A stretch of 16,075 nucleotides of DNA from contig JAUVDZ010000015.1 of assembly GCA_030595015.1 (NCBI GenBank), forward strand, positions 1 through 16,075, written 5' to 3'. This document shows, in pieces, positions 1 to 7,576 of the stretch (positions are counted from its first letter, which is position 1; every line of letters starts with the position of its first letter). The notes beneath the pieces were generated by a model. The model worked only from the letters and a program-made list of their open reading frames with translations, searched no databases and was not told the DNA's origin. Source of the DNA: Candidatus Peregrinibacteria bacterium. GTDB lineage: Bacteria > Patescibacteriota > Gracilibacteria > UBA1369 > PNNO01. The position numbers and the translations under genes are program-made.

Positions 1-1
1 A

Positions 2-346
2 ACAGCTGAAAAAGACCGAATCAAATTTCAGGAAGATCAAAATATATTATTTGAAAAACTGCTGCCATACGCAATGGTATTAGGCTTAGGTAATAAGTGG
101 GGAGAAGCATTTAAAGACATTTACACAAAACCGCCAGCATGGTTTCAGGGCGCTGACATGGATGGATTCAACTCATACCATTTAGTAAATAGTTTAAGCA
201 ACTTCAACACACACGCAAACACAGCATTTGCATCATCACCAAGAAGCTCAAGCGGTGGAGGTTCATCAGCATGGAGTGGCGGAAGCGGATTCTCCGGAGG
301 TTTCTCAGGAGGCGGATTTGGTGGAGGCGGCGGCGGAGGTTGGTAG
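2..346 (+). CDS. DUF2207 family membrane protein, C-terminal fragment
   Basis: The reading frame is open from base 2, so this is the last ~114 residues of a gene that begins left of the window; the ATG at 74 is internal. The visible part has the C-terminal pattern of DUF2207 (YciQ-like) predicted membrane proteins: a segment reading FEKLLPYAMVLGLGNKWGEAF, then a low-complexity Ser/Gly tail ending in a run of glycines and a final Trp. In that family an extracytoplasmic N-terminal domain and membrane segments precede this part. The molecular function of the family is not known to me. The gene ends in TAG and the next gene on the same strand starts 33 bases later, so the two may be co-transcribed. 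Family assignment is strong; function is unassigned. Confidence 0.85.
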   Translation, partial: TAEKDRIKFQEDQNILFEKLLPYAMVLGLGNKWGEAFKDIYTKPPAWFQGADMDGFNSYHLVNSLSNFNTHANTAFASSPRSSSGGGSSAWSGGSGFSGGFSGGGFGGGGGGGW

Positions 347-379
347 GATTAAATCAATAGAATAGTAATTTATTTAACT

Positions 380-1063
380 ATGAATGTGTTTCTAAAATTT
401 TTACTTGTAGCTCTTTTATTTTCATTTAATGTTTCGAATGTTTTTGCGGGTGGACCGCTTGGATATACAGCATATTTTTATTGTGAAAATTCAATAAATA
501 ACAAAATTTTTGATGAGCCTGAAGAGATTGATATAAAAAATTATGACCCTCTGTCGATATCTTATATTGACACTATGAATAGAGGTCCCATGAGACACAG
601 TTATCTACTTGATAGTTTTCATTTTGAATCTGAAGGTGTCTACTATCATATAAAGTCAGGAAATTCACCTTCATTTTTACATAAAAAAGATCCAAATAGA
701 AATAGTTTTCATAAAGAAAAACTTACTGAATCTTTAGAGAAATGTTCTGAAAAGATGACCGATGAAGAATTTGAATTTGTAATGTATCATTTAGGAGTTT
801 GGCATAGTATAGCTGGCAATTCTTCTTCATATGACTTTATTGTAACTCCGTATTTTCCAGAAGTAGTAGAAAATCTTCATAAAAGTTTGACACATGATGG
901 ACAACGCAGAATTATAAAAAGAGAGGGAAATTGGTTAGTAGCATATACAAAGCCTCAAATTATGGGTTCTTTGGTAAATTTCTTGATAATCGGAATTGGG
1001 ATAACTTTAGTTATGTTGATTATTTACAAATGGACTCATCGGCGGAACTCGAAAAAAACCTAA
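380..1063 (+). CDS. Exported protein with C-terminal membrane anchor, unknown function
   Basis: This 227-aa protein is not one I recognise. Residues 1-23 look like a signal peptide (hydrophobic core, Val-Phe-Ala before Gly-Gly), and residues ~198-216 form a single hydrophobic segment followed by a Lys/Arg-rich tail. The likely topology is therefore type I: an extracytoplasmic domain of ~170 residues tethered at its C terminus. The middle is rich in Tyr, Phe, Asp and Glu and contains only two cysteines (C35 and C122), which could form a disulfide outside the membrane. No Shine-Dalgarno site precedes the ATG. It lies 33 bases after the DUF2207 gene and converges on uvrB. The gene is real by length and topology; the function is open. 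Confidence 0.75.
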   Translation: MNVFLKFLLVALLFSFNVSNVFAGGPLGYTAYFYCENSINNKIFDEPEEIDIKNYDPLSISYIDTMNRGPMRHSYLLDSFHFESEGVYYHIKSGNSPSFLHKKDPNRNSFHKEKLTESLEKCSEKMTDEEFEFVMYHLGVWHSIAGNSSSYDFIVTPYFPEVVENLHKSLTHDGQRRIIKREGNWLVAYTKPQIMGSLVNFLIIGIGITLVMLIIYKWTHRRNSKKT

Positions 1064-1090
1064 TATGCAACGTTGAAATAGATGATTCTC

Positions 1091-3064
1091 CTAAAGCCCC
1101 ATCTCTTCCCTAAGCATTTCAACCTCATCACGAAGTTCTGCAGCTTTTTCGAACTCTAAGTTTTGCGAAGCTAAATCCATTTGATCTTCAAGTGTTTTAA
1201 TCAAATGTTTCATTTCTTCTTTTGGAACAGCCTTCATATCACGATGCTTATCTTCTTTTGGCCCTCCATGAAGAGTTATATTTTTAACTGCTTTAATAAT
1301 TGTCTGAGGAGTAATGCCGTGCTTTTTATTATGTGCAATCTGTATTTCTCGACGTCTTTCAGTTTCATCAAGTGCTTTCTTCATTGCATCTGTAATTTTA
1401 TCACCGTACATCACAACATGCCCATTAACATTACGTGCACATCGTCCAATAGTTTGAATCAATGCAGAAGCTGATCGCAAGAATCCCTGCTTATCAGCAT
1501 CCAGAATCCCAATAAACGAAACTTCAGGAAGGTCTAATCCTTCACGTAAAAGGTTGATCCCAACCAATACATCAAACTTACCTAAACGCAGGTCGCGCAA
1601 TATTTCAATTCGTTCAAGTGTATCAACATCAGAATGCAGATATTGCACTTTAATCCCCTGTTCTGCTAAATAATCAGTAAATTCTTCAGCACTTTTTTTA
1701 GTTAGAGTTGTAATCAACACACGCTCCTTCATTTTCATTCTGCCATGAATCTCTTTTAATAAATTATCAACCTGACCTTTAGAAGGACGAACCTCAACAA
1801 CCGGATCAATAAGCCCGGTCGGTCTGATAATTTGCTCAACAACTTTATTGTTTGTCTTAGCCATTTCATATTTTCCAGGAGTAGCCGAAACATAAATTCC
1901 CTGCTTTGCATGCGCTTCAAATTCCTCAAATTTAAGAGGACGATTATCAAGAGCCGAAGGCATTCTGAATCCATGCTCAATCAAAGTTTGCTTTCGCGAT
2001 AAATTACCATTATGCATTGCTCCAATTTGCGGAACAGTCATGTGCGATTCATCAATAATTACCAAAAAATCATCAGGGAAATAATCAATTAAAGTTGATG
2101 GCTGCTCACCAGGCTCACGGTCATTCAAATAACGGGTGTAGTTCTCTATTCCGCTGCAATACCCCGTTTCCAAGAGCATCTCGATGTCATATTCTGTTCG
2201 GGTTTTGATTCTTTCTGCTTCAAGATTTTTACCAATTTTCTTAAGTTGATCATACCTTTCTTTAAGATCTACCTGAATATTATCAACTGCGCCCTTAATT
2301 CTTTCTTCAGTTGTAACTGAATGCTTCGCCGGAAAGATCTTAACCTCTGTAAGCTCTCGCAACTCTTCGCCTGTAAATGCATCTGCTTCACTAATTCTTT
2401 CAAGTTCATCTCCAAAAAACTCCAATCTAAAAATTGTATCACCTGAAGGAGGATAAACCTCTACAGTATCACCTATCGCATGAAACATGCCACGACGAAA
2501 TTCAAGTTGCGAACGAGTATATTGAATATCTGTTAAATGTCTCAAAATCTTATCGCGCTTATAATTTTCACCTGTTTTAACTTCAACTGAAACATTCTCG
2601 TATTCAGCAACATTTCCGAGTCCATAAATACAAGAAACCGAAGCCACAATTAAAACATCATTTCGGGTAATCAAATTCTGTGTTGCCTGATGCCGATACT
2701 TATCAATTTCTTCATTAATCGACGAATCTTTTTCAATATATGTGTCAGTTGCCGGCATATAAGCTTCCGGCTGATAATAATCATAATACGAAACAAAGTA
2801 ACTAATCGCATTATCCGGAAAAAACTCCTGGAACTCAGTACAAAGCTGAGCAGTAAGCGTTTTATTATGTGCAAGAATCAGAGTAGGTTTTTGCACCTGC
2901 TCCACAATATTCGCCATAACAAAGGTTTTTCCAGTTCCAGTCGCACCCATTAACACCTGATGTTTTTCTTTTTTGTTGATTCCTTTTACAAGTGCTTCAA
3001 TAGCATCAGGTTGGTCACCCTTTGGCTTATAATCCGAGACTAATTTGAATTTACGGTTGCTCAT
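1091..3064 (-). CDS. uvrB: UvrABC excinuclease subunit B
   Basis: UvrB is the DNA damage-verifying helicase-like subunit of nucleotide excision repair. It is loaded by UvrA and recruits UvrC. From the ATG at 3064 the protein has 657 residues, close to the usual ~670. Visible landmarks are the Walker A GATGTGKT (~40-47), the beta-hairpin region with YYDYYQPEAY (~95), the DEAD-like IIDESH box followed by MTVPQIGAMHNG (~340), the helicase motif VI region QTIGRCARNVNGHVVMYGDK (~540), and a C-terminal UVR motif (LEFEKAAELRDEVEMLREEM) for UvrC contact. A TTG two codons upstream (3070) is in frame, but the predicted transcription start lies near 3067, so the ATG is preferred. No uvrA or uvrC is in the window. 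Confidence 0.97.
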   Translation of the reverse strand: MSNRKFKLVSDYKPKGDQPDAIEALVKGINKKEKHQVLMGATGTGKTFVMANIVEQVQKPTLILAHNKTLTAQLCTEFQEFFPDNAISYFVSYYDYYQPEAYMPATDTYIEKDSSINEEIDKYRHQATQNLITRNDVLIVASVSCIYGLGNVAEYENVSVEVKTGENYKRDKILRHLTDIQYTRSQLEFRRGMFHAIGDTVEVYPPSGDTIFRLEFFGDELERISEADAFTGEELRELTEVKIFPAKHSVTTEERIKGAVDNIQVDLKERYDQLKKIGKNLEAERIKTRTEYDIEMLLETGYCSGIENYTRYLNDREPGEQPSTLIDYFPDDFLVIIDESHMTVPQIGAMHNGNLSRKQTLIEHGFRMPSALDNRPLKFEEFEAHAKQGIYVSATPGKYEMAKTNNKVVEQIIRPTGLIDPVVEVRPSKGQVDNLLKEIHGRMKMKERVLITTLTKKSAEEFTDYLAEQGIKVQYLHSDVDTLERIEILRDLRLGKFDVLVGINLLREGLDLPEVSFIGILDADKQGFLRSASALIQTIGRCARNVNGHVVMYGDKITDAMKKALDETERRREIQIAHNKKHGITPQTIIKAVKNITLHGGPKEDKHRDMKAVPKEEMKHLIKTLEDQMDLASQNLEFEKAAELRDEVEMLREEMGL

Positions 3065-3073
3065 AGCCAAATA

Positions 3074-3101
3074 ATTTTACCAGAAAACGCGAAATATGCA
3101 A
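3074..3101 (-). promoter_or_regulatory. sigma70-type promoter of uvrB, nearly leaderless
   Basis: On the minus strand TTGCAT (3101-3096), a 16-base spacer and TAAAAT (3079-3074) form a plausible promoter. The expected start point is about 3067, only ~3 bases before the uvrB ATG at 3064. The mRNA would be almost leaderless, which fits the lack of a Shine-Dalgarno site and argues against the TTG at 3070. No LexA-type operator was recognised. Confidence 0.5.
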
Positions 3102-3111
3102 CCTAGCTTAT

Positions 3112-3140
3112 TTGAAATACGAACATAAAAAGAAGATAAT
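3112..3140 (+). promoter_or_regulatory. sigma70-type promoter for the gene at 3164
   Basis: TTGAAA (3112-3117), a 17-base spacer and GATAAT (3135-3140) are close to consensus with ideal spacing. The start point is expected near 3147, giving a 5' leader of ~17 bases. It is divergent from and adjacent to the uvrB promoter. Confidence 0.6.
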
Positions 3141-3163
3141 CAAATTAGCTTAATTAAAATTTT

Positions 3164-3676
3164 ATGAAAAAATTTCTTTTATATTCGCTTGTGATAACTA
3201 TGTTTGTTGTTGTTATGGGCACAATGTTTATTTTTGGAATTTTTGATATCCGGGATGGTTCAGTTAATCTGATTGGATATAATACTCAGGTTAATCCTGT
3301 TGATATGCATAACGAAATCGTGGATTCATTGCATACCATAGCGCTTAATTCACAAAATGCACATGATCTTTATTTTGAACTAAATGAATCAAGTGATCTT
3401 AATGATCTCGAAAAAACAGTGAACATAATCGAAGATAAAATGTTTAAATTAAAAAAACTGGTTTTACAATACGGTGATGAAGTAATGATTGATGGCCACA
3501 AGATTTACGGCAACACTTTAGAAAAACTGGTTAACAACTATTTAAAATCACTTACATTTTTTAGTCAAAAAGGATTATTACAGGAGAACATCGATTCATT
3601 TAAAAACTCCCTCGAATTCGGCCAAAACGAGCTAAACACTGCGCATAACACATTTACTGAAATTCTAAATTCTTAA
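3164..3676 (+). CDS. Membrane-anchored helical protein, unknown function
   Basis: A 170-aa protein with one N-terminal hydrophobic segment (~4-27) after two lysines, then a polar, largely helical domain (~45-170) with no cysteines. It could be an uncleaved signal anchor displaying a helical bundle outside the cell. I do not recognise the family. It has its own promoter (3112-3140), reads away from uvrB and converges on the deacetylase gene with only three bases between the two stop codons. No Shine-Dalgarno site is seen. It is probably real, given the length, the promoter and the coherent topology. Confidence 0.7.
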   Translation: MKKFLLYSLVITMFVVVMGTMFIFGIFDIRDGSVNLIGYNTQVNPVDMHNEIVDSLHTIALNSQNAHDLYFELNESSDLNDLEKTVNIIEDKMFKLKKLVLQYGDEVMIDGHKIYGNTLEKLVNNYLKSLTFFSQKGLLQENIDSFKNSLEFGQNELNTAHNTFTEILNS

Positions 3677-3679
3677 GAG

Positions 3680-5878
3680 CTAGTAAAAATAATTATTTCC
3701 GGCATTCCATAACGCATAACCTTTCCATCCCTGATCATTGGTTGCTTTTACCTGTGCATCAACATACCACTGCCCATAATTGTTCACACGCCAGGCAAAT
3801 GCCTGAAGCCATGGACGAACTTCGGTATTGGTACCTTCCAGATATTTATTAAACAAACGTAAACTTTCAGCAACAAAATAATAAGGCTCATCACCTGGAT
3901 TCGCATATCCAGCAAAACCAGGACCAAAATGTGAAGGATAAACCATCGGATAAACAACATCAATATATGGACCTAAACAAGCCATCTTCTGCCCAGTCGA
4001 TCTTGAATCATATTCATTATTCCAAACAATCACACCATAAACATCAAGACTAAGTTTGCTCTCATAAGGAAGCAACCTGTCATGAACACGTGCTATAAAA
4101 TTTCTGATTACTTCATATTTTTCAATATTCTCTTCATCAAAATTATAAACAGTTTCATTTACAGGACCCATAGTCGGAAAGCGAATATAATCAAACTGAA
4201 TCTCATCAACTCCAGATTGAGCCAACTCTTCAGCCAAACCTAAAATATAATCCTGAGTTTCTTCATTTGAAGGATCTAACCAAACAGCCCCCTCGCGTGT
4301 AGCCCAGGGACCACCAGAAGCGCTTTGAATAGCCAAATCCGGCCTATTGGTCGTAAGATTAATATCTTTAAAAATTACAATTCTTGCAGTTAAATAAATA
4401 CCTTGTTCATGCCAATATTTCACAAAATTAGCAAGATCAGGATATTGAATGTGATCCTGCGCATTTGAACTCTGTGCCAAAGGAACATCAGTTTCAAAAT
4501 AAACATGTCCATCAATCTCTTTTACATCAAAAACAACCAACTGCCCGCCCTTTTCTTTTAATTGATTAATCAAACGCGGCCCCTGATCAGACATCGCACT
4601 ATAAGCAGTTAAATAAATACCCCAGGGATTTTTTGGGGTAATTGGATGATTCAGTTTAAATGCCGGAATATCAGGAATCACAACTTCATCATCCGGCTCA
4701 AAATCCGACTCAGGATTCGCCTCGAGGATTGCATTTTTGAAATCTTTAATTCTGTAATGCCTTGAATTTGAAAGGAAAAGTCCAGCTAAAGACTGCTCCT
4801 CTTCGCCCGTGATTGTATAATGAAATTCTCCGTTTTTATAAGTAAGATTTTTTGGATTATTCACCTCTAGTTTATTGAATTTATAAGCCAAATATTTCCA
4901 GAAAGTTTTTCCTTTGGATGTTGGAGTAAATTCAAATGGCTTACACGTTTCATATGGGAGTGGCTCTTCATCAACATATTCAACACCTGCCACAAATGGA
5001 TTAAAATTAAATTCAACTTCTGAACGTGCAGTTTCACCAAATTCACGATTAAAATGTCTTACCCATTCTTCATCAATTGCCTGAATTCTTGGAATCATCA
5101 TTGCATCAAATTCAGGATCATTTGGAAGACGTGAAGGTCTTGCTCCAACTAAAAATGCTGCATCAACAAATTCATCAATAGCAGCCATTTCGTCTTCACC
5201 ATCAGGAAAAAGCCCGTTTGGGTAAGCAAGGGAATTCATTTCAAATCCTATGTAATCTTCGGCCTCCTGAAGCGTCGCGCGAATATCTTCAGCTGAAATT
5301 TCACTAAGATCATCATGATAATAAGTATGACTTGCAACCTCGCGACCAGTCTCTCGTAAATACTCGATCTTACGCTCAAATCTTTCTGGCTGACCGAATC
5401 CCCCAGGCAATACAAAGAATGTCGCCTGTGGTCCAAAATCAGGGTAATCCTGATGAAATTTATCTAACATAGCAACAGCAGATCTCGGGTCAATCGACTC
5501 ATCAGATAAATATCTAAACTGATCCATACTCGCATCATCAAAAGTCAAAACAAACGGAAGAGTCCCAGGTTCTAAACGCGCGAAATCCATATTGATAAAC
5601 TCATCAACTGAAATCGGTCGAAAATCGTTATTATAAAGCCACAAAAGATCATCATAAAAAGTATCCGGCGAACGTGTCCAACGCGAATCAACCTCTCCAA
5701 AATTATGATATTCAAGGATAGGAATTCTCGGAGGATTGTCTGCGTCATATGCAATTTTCACCATCTCTGGAACTGGTGGTTCTTCAATTGGCGGAACAGG
5801 GTGCGGTTTTTGCACTGTAGTCAAAAAAGCAATAAATCCAACAATTAAAATGGCAACAATTATGCGTACAACTTTCAT
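3680..5878 (-). CDS. Anchored polysaccharide deacetylase / LysM-like / DUF4015 glycosidase-like fusion
   Basis: A 732-aa multidomain protein likely to act on cell-surface polysaccharide. After a signal anchor (~5-22) and a Pro-rich linker, residues ~50-270 form a NodB-type deacetylase. It has TFDDA (112-116), the metal-binding pair in SHTYYH (183-188) and AYPNG (218-222). Residues ~350-404 resemble a LysM carbohydrate-binding repeat (HYTI ... ILEANP ... DDEVVIP). Residues ~417-732 match the DUF4015 putative glycoside hydrolase family, a predicted TIM barrel, with YLTAYSA, IYLTARIVIFKD, VDEIQFDYIRFP (Asp ~563) and DVVYPMVYPSHF. An in-frame TTG at 5935 would add 19 residues before the anchor. 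The ATG at 5878 is preferred because it gives a normal signal anchor. Domain calls are strong for both ends; the LysM call and the glycan substrate are inference. Confidence 0.88.
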   Translation of the reverse strand: MKVVRIIVAILIVGFIAFLTTVQKPHPVPPIEEPPVPEMVKIAYDADNPPRIPILEYHNFGEVDSRWTRSPDTFYDDLLWLYNNDFRPISVDEFINMDFARLEPGTLPFVLTFDDASMDQFRYLSDESIDPRSAVAMLDKFHQDYPDFGPQATFFVLPGGFGQPERFERKIEYLRETGREVASHTYYHDDLSEISAEDIRATLQEAEDYIGFEMNSLAYPNGLFPDGEDEMAAIDEFVDAAFLVGARPSRLPNDPEFDAMMIPRIQAIDEEWVRHFNREFGETARSEVEFNFNPFVAGVEYVDEEPLPYETCKPFEFTPTSKGKTFWKYLAYKFNKLEVNNPKNLTYKNGEFHYTITGEEEQSLAGLFLSNSRHYRIKDFKNAILEANPESDFEPDDEVVIPDIPAFKLNHPITPKNPWGIYLTAYSAMSDQGPRLINQLKEKGGQLVVFDVKEIDGHVYFETDVPLAQSSNAQDHIQYPDLANFVKYWHEQGIYLTARIVIFKDINLTTNRPDLAIQSASGGPWATREGAVWLDPSNEETQDYILGLAEELAQSGVDEIQFDYIRFPTMGPVNETVYNFDEENIEKYEVIRNFIARVHDRLLPYESKLSLDVYGVIVWNNEYDSRSTGQKMACLGPYIDVVYPMVYPSHFGPGFAGYANPGDEPYYFVAESLRLFNKYLEGTNTEVRPWLQAFAWRVNNYGQWYVDAQVKATNDQGWKGYALWNAGNNYFY

Positions 5879-5950
5879 ATTTGAAATTTTTGATAACGTA
5901 GGTTTGATTTTATTTGAAGGGTGCGCGAAAAGCAAGTTTTTGTTTTAAGA

Positions 5951-5982
5951 ATGAAGGCTGGCGGGATTTTGGGCGCCTTCAT
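5951..5982. repeat. 8-bp perfect inverted repeat (hairpin)
   Basis: ATGAAGGC (5951-5958) and GCCTTCAT (5975-5982) are perfect inverted arms around a 16-base G-rich loop. On the minus strand the hairpin starts six bases after the stop of the 29-aa ORF at 5988 and is followed by an A-rich rather than T-rich run. It may be a 3'-end or attenuator structure before the deacetylase gene rather than a classical terminator. Confidence 0.4.
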
Positions 5983-5987
5983 AGGGT

Positions 5988-6077
5988 TTATCCACCACAT
6001 TGGCGGAAACTCTGGAAAGCGATAAGAAGAATCGGAAGAAATGTGATGACAAGCAGTTTGTGAGCGGTAGTAGCCAT
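5988..6077 (-). CDS. Small membrane protein, 29 aa, unknown
   Basis: This very short ORF starts with ATG at 6077 and ends with TAA. It has a Shine-Dalgarno-like GGAAAGGA (6089-6082) five bases before the start. The product is a single hydrophobic helix (~8-21, containing LLVITFLPILLIAF) after MATTAH, with a polar FRQCGG end carrying one Cys. It lies 23 bases after the stop of the 33-aa ORF upstream, on the same strand and downstream of the same near-consensus promoter. The tandem arrangement, ribosome sites and coherent membrane topology support translation. The function is unknown; a peptide that modulates a membrane enzyme, or a toxin-type peptide, are possibilities only. Confidence 0.5.
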   Translation of the reverse strand: MATTAHKLLVITFLPILLIAFQSFRQCGG

Positions 6078-6100
6078 AATGTCCTTTCCGTTTTTAGCGG

Positions 6101-6202
6101 TTAAAGAAGCCCAATCAACTTGAAAAACAAAATTCCAATTCCAGCAAGAATAAGTATTAACCCAATTGGCGAAACAGATACGCCACTACTTTTTTGTGAC
6201 AT
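6101..6202 (-). CDS. Small membrane protein, 33 aa, unknown
   Basis: The ORF starts at ATG 6202 and ends in TAA. A full AGGAGG (6215-6210) lies seven bases before the start, the best ribosome site in the window. The peptide begins with a polar MSQKSSG stretch and continues as one glycine- and isoleucine-rich hydrophobic helix (about residues 11-33, SPIGLILILAGIGILFF in its core). It is the first gene behind the promoter at 6289-6317 with a leader of ~80 bases, and is followed by a second small membrane ORF. I find no resemblance to a named family. Translation is well supported by the sequence signals; the function is not known. Confidence 0.6.
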   Translation of the reverse strand: MSQKSSGVSVSPIGLILILAGIGILFFKLIGLL

Positions 6203-6288
6203 CGAATCGCCTCCTGTTGTTTTGCGCCAGCCTTTAAAAGAGCAGACGCATTGCACATTAAGTGAATGGCATTGCGCCAAGGAAGTTG

Positions 6289-6317
6289 ATGATAACGGCG
6301 AATCTAAAATATGTCAA
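6289..6317 (-). promoter_or_regulatory. Near-consensus sigma70 promoter for the small membrane ORFs
   Basis: TTGACA (6317-6312), a 17-base spacer and TATCAT (6294-6289) on the minus strand: a perfect -35, ideal spacing and five of six -10 matches. The start point is expected near 6282, leaving a leader of ~80 bases before the ATG at 6202. No operator palindrome overlaps it, so strong constitutive expression is plausible. Confidence 0.65.
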
Positions 6318-6385
6318 CATAAAGCGCCCTGAAGTTTGTATGTGCGCACTTTTTGCATACGATCACGATTGCGACGGCCGTGGTT

Positions 6386-7177
6386 TTATGAAAATCGCAA
6401 TTTATATTGCCTGACCTTTTGATCGATTGTTGAGTCGGATTGATGCGCGAGTTCGTGGTGGTTAGCGCATAGTGGCTGCAAATCATCGTGTGATCGAAAT
6501 TTTGCCCATGGTTTTTTATGATGGATTTCGGTTGCAGGTCTGTTGCAATTCTTGATCGAACATTTGCCGTTGGTTTTGACTAAGACTTCACGTTTTTTTT
6601 GGGCTGGGATAGGCCTGGACTTTGACTCACGAACCTTGCGAGACTTCACTTCTTTTTCTTTTGGAACCATTGCAAGGAGCTTTTTCATAACATCATTAAA
6701 GGTTTCGCCTTTTTCTTTTAGTTTCCGCAATTCCAATTCAACCTCTGGTTCAACCTGAAAACTTAAAGTTTTAAAATCCCTCCCGGGAGGGATTTCCATT
6801 TTCGGAGCTTTTTGTTCACGGGCATATAATTCAAGAGCTGGTTTGCTCATTGTTTGAACCTTTTTTGCCAAATCTTTTTGATTTTCTTTTGTTGCCATTG
6901 TTGCGATTGCCCTCATTCTATGGACTCCAACTTCCGGCAATATTTCTTTAAGTGCCGGTTTATCTTCAATATGTTTTTGAATCTGGAACACACATTCAAC
7001 AGTTTTCCTTCCAACTCCTCCGACTTTTGCGGCATATTCGTAAATTGATTGAAATTTATGTTTTTTATGAAGTCCGCGTTTTGCAATTTCAGGAAGTAGG
7101 GCAACAAACTTTTTTGTCCATGCCCTGGCATTTTTACCATATGACAATCCAAGATCCCATAGTTTTTTATCATCCAT
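6386..7177 (-). CDS. HNH endonuclease-like protein with RHH-like middle segment
   Basis: A 263-aa protein. Residues ~205-246 form an HNH (beta-beta-alpha-metal) fold: C206 and C211, EIHH with catalytic-type His at 219/220, then DDLQPLCANHHELAH with C237, H240, H241 and H245. Residues ~1-125 are helical and Lys-rich and resemble the N-terminal helical domain of many HNH proteins in candidate-phyla and deltaproteobacterial genomes. Residues ~135-170 (TLSFQVEPEVELELRKLKEKG onward) look like a ribbon-helix-helix DNA-binding unit. It is probably a DNA-binding nuclease; its role (homing, defence, repair) cannot be told. An 18-bp perfect palindrome lies in the coding sequence and recurs in the noncoding region just upstream. 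There is no Shine-Dalgarno site, and no methylase or other partner gene is adjacent. Confidence 0.85.
   Translation of the reverse strand: MDDKKLWDLGLSYGKNARAWTKKFVALLPEIAKRGLHKKHKFQSIYEYAAKVGGVGRKTVECVFQIQKHIEDKPALKEILPEVGVHRMRAIATMATKENQKDLAKKVQTMSKPALELYAREQKAPKMEIPPGRDFKTLSFQVEPEVELELRKLKEKGETFNDVMKKLLAMVPKEKEVKSRKVRESKSRPIPAQKKREVLVKTNGKCSIKNCNRPATEIHHKKPWAKFRSHDDLQPLCANHHELAHQSDSTIDQKVRQYKLRFS
6776..6793. repeat. 18-bp perfect palindrome inside the HNH gene
   Basis: ATCCCTCCCGGGAGGGAT reads identically on both strands and encodes part of the Ile-Pro-Pro-Gly-Arg-Asp linker before the RHH-like segment. It recurs with one central change at 7506-7523. With the flanking bases, 19 of 20 positions agree (6774-6793 and 7504-7523). 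Confidence 0.8.
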
Positions 7178-7234
7178 ATATATTGATTAAGGACCTAAAA
7201 TGATATCAAAAAACCTCAATCAAAACAAGACTAA

Positions 7235-7361
7235 ATGGCTTAAGTAAGCGACTATACAATATTTTGCAACAGCTGCGAACGAGTCCGAATTTAACATCGC
7301 GCCCTCGTCCACAAAACAGCCCTCTCTGAAAAAAATATCGAAAAAATAAGACTTAAGCCAT
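7235..7361. repeat. 11-bp perfect inverted repeat bounding ~105 bp
   Basis: ATGGCTTAAGT (7235-7245) is the exact reverse complement of ACTTAAGCCAT (7351-7361). It could pair as the closing stem of a structured RNA, or be the ends of a small element. No gene lies inside. Confidence 0.6.
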
Positions 7362-7415
7362 CGACCCAAATGCAAATCTATTAAACGCCAAACCAACCCT
7401 CAATCTCAATTTTGC

Positions 7416-7501
7416 CAATTTCAGTCAAGTTAAAAATTTGAGGCCACGGTTAACCTCGCGTCTTGCGCCCATCGCCCATCACCTCCACAATTTCAGTCAA
7501 G
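7416..7501. repeat. 14-bp direct repeat, two copies
   Basis: CAATTTCAGTCAAG occurs at 7416-7429 and 7488-7501, 72 bases apart. It precedes the first copy of the 34-bp repeat by two bases and the second copy by 41 bases, so the larger unit is duplicated with insertions. Confidence 0.65.
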
Positions 7502-7576
7502 CCAAATCCCTCCTGGGAGGGATCAGAATTTAGCTCAAGTCGAAAAATTTGAGGCCACGGTTAACCTCGCGTCTTG
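7432..7576. repeat. 34-bp perfect direct repeat, two copies
   Basis: Bases 7432-7465 and 7543-7576 are identical over 34 positions, starting AAAAATTTGAGG and ending CTCGCGTCTTG. Each copy contains the 8-bp palindrome GGTTAACC and short GAGG/CCTC arms that on the minus strand are followed by AAATTTTT. Similarity continues beyond the copies as CCCATCG with a 7-base insertion in the second. Confidence 0.8.
7506..7523. repeat. Near-palindrome shared with the HNH coding sequence
   Basis: ATCCCTCCTGGGAGGGAT has two perfect 8-base arms around a TG centre. It differs by one base from the perfect palindrome at 6776-6793 inside the HNH gene. As RNA it would fold into a 7-bp stem with a four-base loop. 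No T-run follows on either strand, so it is not an obvious terminator. Confidence 0.75.

Noticed and set aside
931..1113. 60-aa plus-strand ORF overlapping the end of the exported-protein gene
   Set aside because: Overlaps two better genes in another frame and has no supporting signal.
6104..6223. A second frame (about 30-40 codons) overlapping the 33-aa membrane ORF on the minus strand
   Set aside because: No ribosome site for its ATG and no coherent topology; the overlapping frame has AGGAGG and a clean membrane helix.
6258..6320. A 20-aa hydrophobic ORF on the minus strand starting at 6320
   Set aside because: It overlaps the -35 and -10 boxes of a much better supported promoter, so it would not be on that transcript, and it has no ribosome site.
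6120..6332. 70-aa plus-strand ORF
   Set aside because: It is antisense to the small membrane ORFs and their promoter, has no ribosome site and shows no domain.
7432..7576. Possible CRISPR array
   Set aside because: Only two 34-bp copies separated by 77 bases that themselves contain other repeats; no third unit and no cas gene.
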